Source: Novosphingobium aureum (GTDB lineage Bacteria; Pseudomonadota; Alphaproteobacteria; Sphingomonadales; Sphingomonadaceae). Taken from it: 64,000 bases of DNA. The stretch lies in assembly GCF_015865035.1 (NCBI RefSeq), contig NZ_JADZGI010000004.1, positions 186,001 through 250,000 of the forward strand, in the 5' to 3' direction. Positions within the stretch are counted from its first letter, which is position 1; each line of letters begins with the position of its first letter. Below are positions 9,448 through 17,618 of the stretch, piece after piece. The position numbers and the translations under genes are program-made. The notes under the pieces are model-generated. The model saw only the letters and a program-made list of their open reading frames with translations. It had not been told where the DNA came from and searched no databases.

Positions 9448-9819
9448 ATGGTGGAAGAAACATTCAAGATTGCTGCCGAATTTGCCGCGCTGGTGGTCGA
9501 GAGCCTGGTGGTGCTGATCGTCCTGCTGGGCGGGCTCATGGCCTTCGCGCACCTGATGATGGCATTGTTCGGGCAGAGGGGCGCGCTGGCCGAAAACATC
9601 CGCAAGATCTGGCTGCGCTTTGCCGCATGGATCCTGATCTCGCTCGAATTCGCTCTGGGTGCCGACATCATCCGCACCGCCATCGCCCCCACCTGGGATG
9701 ATATCGGCAAGCTTGCCGCGATTGCGGCCATCCGTACCTTTCTGGGTTTCTTCCTCGATCGCGACATGAAGAGTATCGAGGAGATCGAGATTGCGCCGCG
9801 CGGCGAGGACGCGGGCTGA
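9448..9819 (+). CDS. DUF1622 membrane protein
   Basis: This 123-residue protein has three hydrophobic segments (about 13-40, 55-75, 85-103) and a short charged tail, as in the DUF1622 family of unknown function. The start is the ATG at 9448, with GGAGGG 7 bases upstream; longer in-frame starts would add an Arg-rich leader. It follows the MscS gene by about 125 bases on the same strand and may share its transcript. No catalytic motif is visible. Confidence 0.85.
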   Translation: MVEETFKIAAEFAALVVESLVVLIVLLGGLMAFAHLMMALFGQRGALAENIRKIWLRFAAWILISLEFALGADIIRTAIAPTWDDIGKLAAIAAIRTFLGFFLDRDMKSIEEIEIAPRGEDAG

Positions 9820-9834
9820 CCCGCCGCTCGGGTT

Positions 9835-10563
9835 TCATCCGGCAGGGCTGGCCGGCTCTCCCTCGGCGTCGAGAACCGGCGCGGCGCGCAAGTCGTCGAG
9901 CGCTTCGGTGCTGACCTTGGCCCAGTGCCTGAAGGCGCGTTCGAAGTCGGACCGGTTGGTCACCATGTCGCGGCGGTAGATCGGGCCGTCGCCGATGGTG
10001 CGACGGTCGATCGCGCGACCGAGCAGGGCCCCACTCGTCGAATCGCGCACTTCGACGATGAGCTTGGCCTCGCCTGCCTCGCGCGAGAAAGTGACCGATC
10101 GGCCGGCGGTCATCGTGTCCGGGGCATTGACCTGCAAGTCGATGATGGCGGTTTTGAGGGCGAGGACTTTGGGGCCGGGGCTGGTTGCCAGGGTGTAGCC
10201 ATGTTCGCGGAAGGTCTCTGCGAACACCTGCGCGATACCAGCGCGAGCGGCCTCGAGGATTTGCGCGGCTTCCTCGTCGTCGATGCGCCGGTCAAAGCTC
10301 GCCGAGCTGTTGTAGTTGCGCTGCCAGTTGCGCTGGAATGCGACCTGCGGCTCTTCGAGCAGGACTGCATCGTAAGCGGTGAAGTCGACCCCGGGCGCGA
10401 CATAGGCAAGGTCGAAGCGCTTGGACTTGACCTTGTAGAGGCCCTCGTAGGTGTCGGGTGCGCGTGCCAGTGCAGGCTGGAGGCTGCATGCAAGCAGTGC
10501 AACGGTGCAGAGCGCAGGCACGGCGGGTGCGGGGACCCGGATGGACTTGGACACGCGCATCAT
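9835..10563 (-). CDS. DUF3313 secreted protein
   Basis: From the ATG at 10563 the product is 242 residues, with a signal peptide ending near LQPALA. The mature part shows the DUF3313 pattern YVAPGVDFTAYDAVLLEEP and then NWQRNYN. Many family members are lipoproteins; a Cys in the signal (LLACS) could be a lipobox. The family has no established function. The gene is convergent with the DUF1622 gene, with only 15 bases between stops. A longer frame upstream is Cys/Arg-rich and looks untranslated. Confidence 0.75.
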   Translation of the reverse strand: MMRVSKSIRVPAPAVPALCTVALLACSLQPALARAPDTYEGLYKVKSKRFDLAYVAPGVDFTAYDAVLLEEPQVAFQRNWQRNYNSSASFDRRIDDEEAAQILEAARAGIAQVFAETFREHGYTLATSPGPKVLALKTAIIDLQVNAPDTMTAGRSVTFSREAGEAKLIVEVRDSTSGALLGRAIDRRTIGDGPIYRRDMVTNRSDFERAFRHWAKVSTEALDDLRAAPVLDAEGEPASPAG

Positions 10564-10890
10564 AGGACGGCTACCTCGGTCTTTGTGAAAGCAGTGGCAG
10601 CCTCCGCATTTCCAACAGTCCAGACCATCGGGGATTGCCGGTAATCGGCCTCGCGGGAATGCCGATGCGCGCCTCTTCGCGCAGCCCAACGCTGGCTCGA
10701 CCGCTGAGTCGTGCAGTTGAAAGCCGCGCAATATTCAAGGGCTGCAATTGCAAATCATGCAAGCAAGATTGTTGCTTACGAATTTGCATATATTCTGGAA
10801 AGGCCTAGATCGCGCCTCCGGTTCGGGGCGGCAAAACGTTCGTCCCGGGCGATAAAACGAAAAAATACCGTCAGTCTGTAGGAGCTACCA
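10564..10890. other. Intergenic region between divergent genes
   Basis: The stretch of about 330 bases upstream of the 26-residue peptide gene includes an A+T-rich segment near 10740-10800, unusual for this window and suitable for promoters in both directions. I see no additional gene. Confidence 0.4.
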
Positions 10891-10971
10891 ATGGCATTCA
10901 TCCAGCGCACCGTCGGTGCTGCCGCGGCACTGGGCACCAGCGCCCTGGTCTTTGCCCTGACCCTCGTCTGA
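10891..10971 (+). CDS. Tiny hydrophobic peptide (26 residues)
   Basis: An ATG preceded by TAGGAG at a 6-base spacing opens a 26-codon frame. The product begins MAFIQRTVGAAAALG and ends in a hydrophobic LVFALTLV, enough for one short membrane segment. A strong hairpin follows at 11021-11055, so promoter region, Shine-Dalgarno, frame and terminator form a self-contained unit between two leftward genes. I do not recognise a family. It may be a small membrane peptide, or the region may instead encode a small RNA. Confidence 0.45.
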   Translation: MAFIQRTVGAAAALGTSALVFALTLV

Positions 10972-11020
10972 GAGCCAGGCACATAACGGCGGGAACCGGG
11001 AATTCCGGCAACACCGCATT

Positions 11021-11055
11021 CGACAGGGCGGCCCGATCGGGTCGCCCTGTTGTCG
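11021..11055 (+). terminator. Hairpin after the 26-residue peptide gene
   Basis: The arm CGACAGGGCG pairs with CGCCCTGTTGTCG (one bulge) around a short loop, followed by TTTCG. It probably ends the small upstream transcript. Confidence 0.55.
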
Positions 11056-11066
11056 TTTCGGGCACG

Positions 11067-11104
11067 AAAAAGGCGGCCCCGGATTGACCCGGTGACCGCC
11101 TTTT
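11067..11104 (-). terminator. Terminator of the secreted protein gene 11144-11560
   Basis: AAAAAGGCGG and CCGCCTTTT form an inverted repeat that yields a hairpin followed by a U run on either strand. It lies 40 bases past the stop of the leftward gene. Confidence 0.65.
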
Positions 11105-11143
11105 CAGGGGACCGACTGGCCCCGTGCGACCGCGAAGGGCTGG

Positions 11144-11560
11144 CTACTTCGCCTTGGTGTAGGGAACGAACTCACGCAGGCCGACAAAGCCGCTCCACAT
11201 GTTGGGGGTCATGCGGTTGCGCAGCTGGATCGTGTCGACGCTGCACAATTGCGACCCGAACAGGCGGGTGACGAGGATGTCGTCATCGTCGAGCAGGTCG
11301 GCGTTGGTCGGGCGGTTGACGTAGAGTGTGCTGCCGACGCGGTAGACGATCGCTGTCTTCTTGATCACGGTCGTGTCGTTGAGGCGCGAATAGGAGATGC
11401 AGTTGACGGGCTTGCCGGCAGTCCGGCCCTCGAGCATCTTGGCAAGCTCTTCCTCGCCGGTCAGCTTGGGCTTGGCCGAGGCTGCAGGGGCAATCGCGAG
11501 CCCGGCTGCGACGAACCCGCCTGCCAGCGACTTGCCGAGATTTCTGGCGAATGATGTCAT
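11144..11560 (-). CDS. Secreted protein of unknown function
   Basis: This 138-residue product has a clear signal peptide (about 1-29, ending PAASA). The mature domain has two cysteines (CISYSRLND and LCSVDTIQLR) that could form a disulfide. GGGAGTGAGA precedes the ATG. I recognise it only as a sphingomonad-type exported hypothetical protein; no enzyme motif is present. It is transcribed away from tldD's stop on the same strand, with its own terminator downstream. Confidence 0.7.
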   Translation of the reverse strand: MTSFARNLGKSLAGGFVAAGLAIAPAASAKPKLTGEEELAKMLEGRTAGKPVNCISYSRLNDTTVIKKTAIVYRVGSTLYVNRPTNADLLDDDDILVTRLFGSQLCSVDTIQLRNRMTPNMWSGFVGLREFVPYTKAK

Positions 11561-11671
11561 GGCTTCTCACTCCCTTGCCGGACTTCCTGACGCGTGGATT
11601 ATCGCCAGGCGGTGCTGAATGGAGGCTGACCGGAGCGCAAGGCAGAGGGTGACGCTAGCGTGCAGCAGGCC

Positions 11672-13093
11672 TCAGGCGGTGCCGCCCACGGTGAGGCCGT
11701 CGATCACCAGCGTGGGCTGGCCGACGCCCGCAGGTACGCTCTGTCCGCCCTTGCCGCATACGCCGACGCCGCGGTCGAGCTCGAGGTCGTTGCCGATTCC
11801 GGTGACGCGGGTGAGCACCGAGGGACCGTCGCCGATCAGCGTCGCGCCCTTGATCGGCGCGCCCAGCTTGCCGTTCTCGACCTTGTAGGCCTCGGTGCAC
11901 GAGAACACGAACTTGCCCGAGACGATATCGACCTGGCCGCCGCCGAAGCTCTTGGCATAGATGCCCTTCTTGACGCGGCTGAGCAGTTCGGCGGGATCGT
12001 CGTTGCCCGCTTTCATGAAGGTGTTGGTCATGCGCGGCATGGGCGAATGGGCGTAGTTCTCGCGCCGCCCGTTGCCGGTGGGTTCGACCCCCATGAGCCG
12101 GGCGTTGAGGCGGTCGTGCATGTAACCCTTGAGAATGCCGTCCTCGATCAGCACGGTCTCGCGCGTGGGCGTGCCCTCGTCGTCGATCGAGAGCGAACCG
12201 CGCCGTCCGCCGATCGAACCGTCGTCGACGATGGTGACGCCGGGCACCGCGACGCGCTCGCCGATGCGGCCCGCGAAGGCGGAGGTGCCCTTGCGGTTGA
12301 AGTCGCCCTCGAGGCCGTGGCCGACAGCTTCGTGCAGGATCACCCCGGGCCAGCCCGGGGCCAGCACCACGGTCATCTCGCCCGCGGGCGCGTCGACGCT
12401 CTCAAGGTTGATCAGTGCCTGACCGAGCGCTTCGTCGATCGCGTGGTTCCAGTTTTCGGGCTTGAACAGGTCGTTATAGAGCCAGCGCCCGCCCATGCCG
12501 AACGAGCCGGTCTCGCGCCTTCCGTTGCTTTCCGCGACGATCGAGACCGAGAGGCGCACCAGCGGGCGCACGTCGGTGGCGAGAAAGCCGTCGGGGCGCA
12601 CGATCTCGACCACCGACCATGAGCCCGAGAGGCTGGCGCTGACCTGCGCGACGCGCGGATCGCGGGCGCGCGCGGCAGCGTCGATGGTCTCGAGCAGCTT
12701 CACCTTCTCGCCAAAGCCGATGAGGTCGAGCGGCGAGGCATCGGTGTAGAGGTGGCGGTTGCTCTTGGGCGGAGGCGGGGCCATCGAGCCGGTCGTCGGG
12801 TCGAGCAGCTGCAGGGTCTCGCCGGCGCGGCGGATAGCCTTGGCCGAAATCTCGTTGGCATGCGCGAAGCCGGTCATCTCGCCCGAGACGCCGCGCAGGC
12901 CGAAACCTGCATCGCGCGAATAGTCCGCGGTCTTGAGCCGTCCGTCGTCGAACCCGAAAGCCTCGCTCGCCATGAACTGCATGTAGAGTTCGCCGTCGTC
13001 GCACGACTTGAGCGTCTGCGCGGCGAGCGCCTGTGCTTCCTCCGGCGAGAACTGGCGGTAGAGGAGCGAGCGGGGGTCGGGATGCGAAGCCAT
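11672..13093 (-). CDS. tldD: Metalloprotease TldD
   Basis: This 473-residue protein carries the TldD zinc motif HEAVGH at 254-259, with E262 and D264 following in LEGDF. TldD with PmbA (TldE) forms a cytoplasmic heterodimeric protease that trims peptides such as modified antibiotics and CcdA. The C-terminal Gly-rich region (DRGVGVCGKGGQSVPAGVGQP) is typical. The partner pmbA lies 28 kb away at 39864-41210 in the same orientation. The length matches the family. The ATG at 13093 is the only well-placed start. Confidence 0.95.
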   Translation of the reverse strand: MASHPDPRSLLYRQFSPEEAQALAAQTLKSCDDGELYMQFMASEAFGFDDGRLKTADYSRDAGFGLRGVSGEMTGFAHANEISAKAIRRAGETLQLLDPTTGSMAPPPPKSNRHLYTDASPLDLIGFGEKVKLLETIDAAARARDPRVAQVSASLSGSWSVVEIVRPDGFLATDVRPLVRLSVSIVAESNGRRETGSFGMGGRWLYNDLFKPENWNHAIDEALGQALINLESVDAPAGEMTVVLAPGWPGVILHEAVGHGLEGDFNRKGTSAFAGRIGERVAVPGVTIVDDGSIGGRRGSLSIDDEGTPTRETVLIEDGILKGYMHDRLNARLMGVEPTGNGRRENYAHSPMPRMTNTFMKAGNDDPAELLSRVKKGIYAKSFGGGQVDIVSGKFVFSCTEAYKVENGKLGAPIKGATLIGDGPSVLTRVTGIGNDLELDRGVGVCGKGGQSVPAGVGQPTLVIDGLTVGGTA

Positions 13094-13175
13094 TGCGCCG
13101 ATATAGGCGCGGGCGGAGCGATGCGAAAGGAAAGAAGTCGAAAGCGGATGCGCAGGCGCGCCCCCGGCTTGCCGC

Positions 13176-13535
13176 TCAGTAGTACTTGAAGGCGGTCACG
13201 ACCTCATGGCGGGTGTCGCACTTGAAGGTCTTCTTGACGGTCTTGAGCGTGCCGTCCTTCTGGCGCATCACGACATCGACGCGGGCACGCACCGAGGCGC
13301 GACCGTCGCTCTTCTCGTCGGTATCCTCGACCTGCGCCATCGCGACGTCGGTCGCGCCCATCTTGGCGCCGCGCGCCTTGGCTTCGGCCATGCAGAGCGA
13401 GACCGCGCGGTCGCGGGCATCGGCTCCGGGGTCCTGACCCCATGCGTGACTTGCGACAGCGAGGCACAGCAGCGCTGCATTGGCGCCTGCAAAGGTCTTC
13501 AGCGAGACATTCGTCTTGTGCGAGACTGCGTCCAT
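13176..13535 (-). CDS. Small secreted protein of unknown function
   Basis: From the ATG at 13535, with GAGGAG at good spacing, the product is 119 residues. It has a signal peptide ending near SHAWGQ and a mature domain with two cysteines (SLCMAEAK, FKCDTRHE), possibly a disulfide pair. I do not recognise a family. It is transcribed toward tldD, 80 bases from the tldD start, and may be co-transcribed with it. Longer in-frame starts add only an Arg/Pro-rich leader. Confidence 0.65.
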   Translation of the reverse strand: MDAVSHKTNVSLKTFAGANAALLCLAVASHAWGQDPGADARDRAVSLCMAEAKARGAKMGATDVAMAQVEDTDEKSDGRASVRARVDVVMRQKDGTLKTVKKTFKCDTRHEVVTAFKYY

Positions 13536-13607
13536 GGCCGTGGCTCCTCTCGTGCCGGTCGATGGACGAGAGTGGCGCCGGGCGGGACGCGGGGCCATCG
13601 GGACTCA

Positions 13608-13625
13608 CCCGCAGCCAGCTGCGGG
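13608..13625 (-). terminator. Short hairpin between two leftward genes
   Basis: CCCGCAG and CTGCGGG form a perfect 7-base stem with a 4-base loop. It lies downstream of the zinc-finger gene and upstream of the secreted protein gene, without a T run. Confidence 0.3.
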
Positions 13626-13690
13626 ATTACCCCTCGGGAGTGCAATATTGCTGAAGATGGAGCACGGGCCGCGCCGAGGCGGCCTGCGCT

Positions 13691-13888
13691 TCAGGCGGCC
13701 TGCTGGTCGGCCGGGCCGCCCTTGAGGACGAAGCGGCGGTCGCAATAGCCGCATTCGACGTAGCCCTTCTCGTCGATTTCCAGCCAGACGCGCGGATGGC
13801 CGAGCGCTGCTCCGCCACGGATGTCGGTGGCCCCGTCGCAGCAGACGCGGTGGGAATCGGTGAATACGGTTTCGGGCGGGTTCGTCAT
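13691..13888 (-). CDS. Zinc-finger (CHCC-type) protein
   Basis: This 65-residue protein has the CHCC zinc-finger arrangement also found in the mitochondrial complex I subunit NDUFS6: a Cys and His near the N-terminus (HRVCCDG), then GHPRVWLEIDEKGYVECGYC. The CxxC at about 46-49 is followed by a short basic/aromatic segment. Bacterial members are small cytoplasmic proteins; several alphaproteobacterial ones associate with respiratory complexes, but function here is inferred. The ATG at 13888 is the natural start. Confidence 0.85.
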   Translation of the reverse strand: MTNPPETVFTDSHRVCCDGATDIRGGAALGHPRVWLEIDEKGYVECGYCDRRFVLKGGPADQQAA

Positions 13889-14059
13889 GAGCCGTGCCTT
13901 TATCAGCGCGTGCGGGCAATTTCCAGCGCGAGTTGCACCATTGCGCGCAGCCTTTCTCGCAATTGCGGCAAGAGCTGCGAACCGAGGCCTTGCGCCGCCG
14001 CGCGGGGTTTATGCATCGCGGGGTTTACTGCGCCGCGATCCTGCCCCACATGCGCTTGC

Positions 14060-15007
14060 ATGACCGATACACCCGCCATCGCCATCCGTGATCTCGTCAA
14101 GCGCTATGCCCCGGCCGGGGACGCCGAGGGCAAGCTTGCCCTCAAGGGCGTCACCTTCGATGTGCCGCAGGGCGGCATCTTCGGCCTGCTTGGGCCTAAC
14201 GGTGCAGGCAAGTCGACGCTGATCAACATCATGGCGGGCCTCGTGCGCAAGTCGTCGGGCTCGGTCGACATCTGGGGCTTCGACATCGATCGCAACCAGC
14301 GCAACGCCAAGCGCTCGATCGGCATCGTTCCGCAGGAGATCGTCTTCGATCCCTTCTTCACGCCCTTCGAGGTGCTGGAGAACCAGGCCGGTCTCTACGG
14401 CATCGCCAAGCACCTGCGCCGCTCGGAGGAACTGCTGCGCGCGGTGCACCTCGCCGACAAGCGCAACGCCTATGCACGCACGCTCTCGGGCGGCATGAAG
14501 CGGCGCCTACTGATCGCCAAGGCGCTGGTCCACCAGCCTCCGGTGCTGGTGCTCGACGAGCCGACCGCGGGCGTCGACGTCGAACTGCGCCGCCAGCTGT
14601 GGGAACTCGTCACCGAGATGAACCGCGAGGGCGTCACCATCGTGCTGACCACGCATTACCTCGAGGAAGCCGAGGAGCTGTGCGACCGCATCGCGATCAT
14701 CAACCACGGTGAGCTGATCGCCAACAAGCCGACCCGCGAACTGGTCGGCATGGCGCGCGAGAAAATCCTGCTGCTCACGCTCGACAAGGACGTCGCGACG
14801 CTTCCCGAGCATCCCGGTTTCATCAAGTGCCGCAAACTGGGCGAGGCCGGGCTCGAGATCACTTACGACAAGGACAAGGCCAATGCCGGCGAAATCCTTT
14901 CGGCGCTTTCGGCACAGGGTCTGGGCGTGATCGACGTGACCACCCGCGAGGCGGATCTCGAGGACGTCTTCGTCAGTCTTACGGCGAAGGATGCGATGCC
15001 GGCCTGA
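14060..15007 (+). CDS. ABC transporter ATP-binding protein (ABC-2 type)
   Basis: This 315-residue ATPase has Walker A GPNGAGKST, signature LSGGMKRR, Walker B VLVLDEP and a switch histidine in LTTHYLEEAEEL. The C-terminal 80 residues form the extension typical of ABC-2 (YadG/drug-exporter) ATPases. It would power export of an unknown substrate through a separate permease. No permease gene is adjacent, which is unusual for this subfamily. The start is the ATG at 14060, because earlier in-frame codons run into Cys/Ala-rich sequence. Confidence 0.92.
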   Translation: MTDTPAIAIRDLVKRYAPAGDAEGKLALKGVTFDVPQGGIFGLLGPNGAGKSTLINIMAGLVRKSSGSVDIWGFDIDRNQRNAKRSIGIVPQEIVFDPFFTPFEVLENQAGLYGIAKHLRRSEELLRAVHLADKRNAYARTLSGGMKRRLLIAKALVHQPPVLVLDEPTAGVDVELRRQLWELVTEMNREGVTIVLTTHYLEEAEELCDRIAIINHGELIANKPTRELVGMAREKILLLTLDKDVATLPEHPGFIKCRKLGEAGLEITYDKDKANAGEILSALSAQGLGVIDVTTREADLEDVFVSLTAKDAMPA

Positions 15008-15069
15008 TCACGGCCGTTCTGCGCCGCGACGCAGAGGGGCTGGCCTGGCACGGGCCAGTGCGGGCATGT

Positions 15070-15423
15070 TCAGCGCGTGCGCCACAGCTTGTGCGCGTGG
15101 CGTCGGATCGGGCGCCGGCAGTGCTTGCATTTACCCACGAAGTGAGTGCCGTCCCAGTTCACCCGGTGATTGACCGGGGCATGGCGGTCGAGAAAGCACA
15201 GGCGCCACCAGACGAGCTGGTCGGCGGTGTCGCGCGGCGCTTGCCAGCGGCGATTTGCGCCGAACACGATTTTCTTTCCGCACGATTTGCAGGACGATGT
15301 GATCGATCCGTTCTTGCGTTCGATGACGGTCTGGGGCTGGTGGTGATTGAGCAGGCATGAAATACGGAAGGCACTCGAGCCTTCCTTTTCATACTGATGA
15401 TGAATCTGTTCTGATCGAATCAC
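15070..15423 (-). CDS. Double-CxxC putative zinc protein of unknown function
   Basis: The product has two Cys pairs, CKSC and CKHC, about 45 residues apart, with Trp/His-rich sequence between (LVWWRLCFLDRH), suggesting a zinc-ribbon-like fold. I assign the start to a GTG at 15423 because AAGGAGG lies exactly 6 bases upstream; alternative TTG and ATG starts farther out have no Shine-Dalgarno. This gives 117 residues. The family is not recognised. It diverges from nadB across an A+T-rich interval. Confidence 0.6.
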   Translation of the reverse strand: MIRSEQIHHQYEKEGSSAFRISCLLNHHQPQTVIERKNGSITSSCKSCGKKIVFGANRRWQAPRDTADQLVWWRLCFLDRHAPVNHRVNWDGTHFVGKCKHCRRPIRRHAHKLWRTR

Positions 15424-15492
15424 TTGTGCCCTCCTTTCCGTGTTCAACATGATTCGGGAGGTACGCAGCCTGAAGCGACTCGGCAAATTTCA

Positions 15493-15510
15493 ATTAGTTT
15501 ATTAACTAAT
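15493..15510. promoter_or_regulatory. A+T-rich inverted repeat between divergent genes
   Basis: ATTAGTT and AACTAAT form a perfect 7-base inverted repeat around TATT, in one of the most A+T-rich spots of the window. It lies between the double-CxxC gene and nadB and could be an operator or a promoter element for either. Confidence 0.35.
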
Positions 15511-15672
15511 CTGTCTAAATTGGGGATTCTGCGAATTCTTGGACGAGGGTTCGACCCGTCTTGCGATTTGTACAGTGGCTGCATCGACCCGCATCACCGC
15601 CTCGCGGCGCAAAAATGTCGCGCATGATTGCAAGCGGTTGCCTGCCCTGCGCGAGAGCGGCAAGGAGGGGCC

Positions 15673-17283
15673 ATGGAATCGCATAATGCCGGGCCCGTGG
15701 CCCATGACGTCATTATCGTCGGATCGGGTGCCGCGGGTCTCACCGCCGCCCTTGCCCTCGCCGAGAAGCTCAACGTGCTGGTGCTCGCCAAGGGCAGTCT
15801 CGAGGGCGGGTCGACCGCGTGGGCGCAGGGCGGCATCGCCGCGGTGCTCGACCAGGGCGACACCTTTGAGGAGCACATCCGCGACACGATGATCGCCGGG
15901 GCAGGGCTGAACCGGGCCGAGACGGTCGAGTTCGTGGTCGAGCGCGCGCCGCACGCGATCGCGCGGCTGGTCGAACTGGGCGTGCCTTTCAACACCGAGG
16001 GTGCCGACGGCGAGGGGCCTTTGCACCTCACTCGCGAGGGCGGGCATTCGCACCGCCGCATCGTTCACGTCAACGACGCCACCGGCTGGGCAGTGCAGCA
16101 GGCGCTGCTGCGCGCGGCGCATGCCAATCCGCGCATCACCTTGCTGCCGGGGCAGTCGTGCATCGACCTCATCACCGGACGGCACGAGGCGCGCTATTCG
16201 GGCTCGGGCCGGGTCTGGGGCGTCTATGCGCTCGACGAGGCGACCGGAACGGTTCAGGCCCATACCGCGCGCGCGACGATCCTCGCCACCGGCGGTGCGG
16301 GGCGCGTCTACCAGTTCTCGACCGCGCCGCGCGGCGCGACCGGCGATGGCATCGCCATGGCCTGGCGTGCGGGTGCGCGCGTCTCGAACATGGAGATGAT
16401 GCAGTTCCACCCGACCTGCCTCTACAACCTCGAGGTCAAGAACTTCCTCATCACCGAGGCGGTGCGCGGCGAGGGCGGGCAGCTGAAGCACCCGGTCACC
16501 GGCCACCGCTTCATGCCCGACTACGACGAGCGCGCCGAGCTCGCGCCGCGCGACGTCGTGGCGCGCGCGATCGACGACCAGATCAAGCGCTTCGGCCTCG
16601 ACTATGTCCACCTCGACATCAGCCACCAGCCGCCCGGATTCGTGCGCGAGCACTTCCCCAACATTCACGAGAAGCTGCTCTCGCTCGGCATCGACATGAC
16701 GAAGGAGCCGATCCCGGTCGTGCCCGCGCAGCACTACACCTGCGGCGGCGTACTGATCGATCTCGACGGCAAGACCGACATGCCCGGGCTCTATGCCGCG
16801 GGCGAGTGCACCGAGAGCGGCCTGCACGGCGCGAACCGCCTTGCATCCAATTCGCTGCTCGAATGCTTCGTCTTCGGCGATGCGGCAGCGGCGCATATTC
16901 TCGATCACTGGGACGCCTTCGATGCCCCGCCGCCGATCCGCCCCTGGGACGCGAGCCGGGTGACCGATTCGGACGAGGAAGTCGTCATCAAGCAGAACTG
17001 GACCGAGATCCGCCGGTTCATGTGGAACTACGTCGGCATCGTGCGCACGACCAAGCGGCTCGAGCGCGCCATGCACCGCATCCAGCTGCTCAATACCGAG
17101 ATCGAGGAATACTACCGCCACTTCCGCGTCTCGACCGACCTGATCGAACTGCGCAACCTGTTGCAGTCGGCCGAGCTGATCGTATCCTCGGCCTTGCGCC
17201 GTCACGAGAGCCGGGGTCTGCACTTTACGCTCGACTATCCCGAGACCGCCGAGGTGCCGCTCGACACGATTCTGGTACCCTGA
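15673..17283 (+). CDS. nadB: L-aspartate oxidase
   Basis: This 536-residue FAD enzyme oxidises L-aspartate to iminoaspartate, the first step of de novo NAD synthesis. The FAD-binding DVIIVGSGAAGLTAALAL is at the N-terminus, GSTAWAQGGIAAV follows, and the substrate-site region MMQFHPTCLY and GLHGANRLASNSLLE are present. It could be confused with succinate dehydrogenase flavoprotein, but the length and GGIAAV region fit NadB. AAGGAGG lies 5 bases before the ATG at 15673. nadA and nadC are not adjacent. Confidence 0.93.
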   Translation: MESHNAGPVAHDVIIVGSGAAGLTAALALAEKLNVLVLAKGSLEGGSTAWAQGGIAAVLDQGDTFEEHIRDTMIAGAGLNRAETVEFVVERAPHAIARLVELGVPFNTEGADGEGPLHLTREGGHSHRRIVHVNDATGWAVQQALLRAAHANPRITLLPGQSCIDLITGRHEARYSGSGRVWGVYALDEATGTVQAHTARATILATGGAGRVYQFSTAPRGATGDGIAMAWRAGARVSNMEMMQFHPTCLYNLEVKNFLITEAVRGEGGQLKHPVTGHRFMPDYDERAELAPRDVVARAIDDQIKRFGLDYVHLDISHQPPGFVREHFPNIHEKLLSLGIDMTKEPIPVVPAQHYTCGGVLIDLDGKTDMPGLYAAGECTESGLHGANRLASNSLLECFVFGDAAAAHILDHWDAFDAPPPIRPWDASRVTDSDEEVVIKQNWTEIRRFMWNYVGIVRTTKRLERAMHRIQLLNTEIEEYYRHFRVSTDLIELRNLLQSAELIVSSALRRHESRGLHFTLDYPETAEVPLDTILVP

Positions 17284-17288
17284 ACGAT

Positions 17289-17322
17289 AGCGCCCGCAGG
17301 CGAAAGGTCGTCTGCGGGCGCT
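17289..17322 (+). terminator. nadB terminator hairpin
   Basis: AGCGCCCGCAG and CTGCGGGCGCT form a perfect 11-base stem with a 12-base loop directly after the nadB stop. There is no long T run. Confidence 0.6.
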
Positions 17323-17372
17323 GAGCGACCGGGCGCGCCGCCGGACAGGGGCGGAGCGTCGGCGGCTAGGTG

Positions 17373-17618
17373 CTACATTCCGATGTTGAGCACTCGGCCT
17401 AGGAAGATCAGCGCCATTGCGCCCAGGATCGAGGCGAGGCAGCCCGCGCGGCTGAAATCGCGGCTCCCGCGCGAGGTGATCAGGCCTGCCGCCAGCGAGC
17501 CGCCGATTCCGAGCAGGATCGTCGCGATCCACGACATCGAGACGTCACCGGGATAGAAGAAGCGGGCCAGTGCGCCGATGAGCAGGCCGCTGATGATGGC
17601 GCCGATGATGTTGAACAT
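17373..17618 (-). CDS. GlsB/YeaQ/YmgE family membrane protein
   Basis: The product is 81 residues with three short Gly/Ile/Leu-rich membrane segments and the family pattern IIGAIISGLLIGALARFFYPG, then ILLGIGGSLAAG. These small inner-membrane proteins are often induced by envelope or acid stress; their mechanism is unknown. The start is the ATG at 17618; the longer open frame upstream encodes Arg/His/Pro-rich sequence unlike the family. It converges with nadB. Confidence 0.88.
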   Translation of the reverse strand: MFNIIGAIISGLLIGALARFFYPGDVSMSWIATILLGIGGSLAAGLITSRGSRDFSRAGCLASILGAMALIFLGRVLNIGM

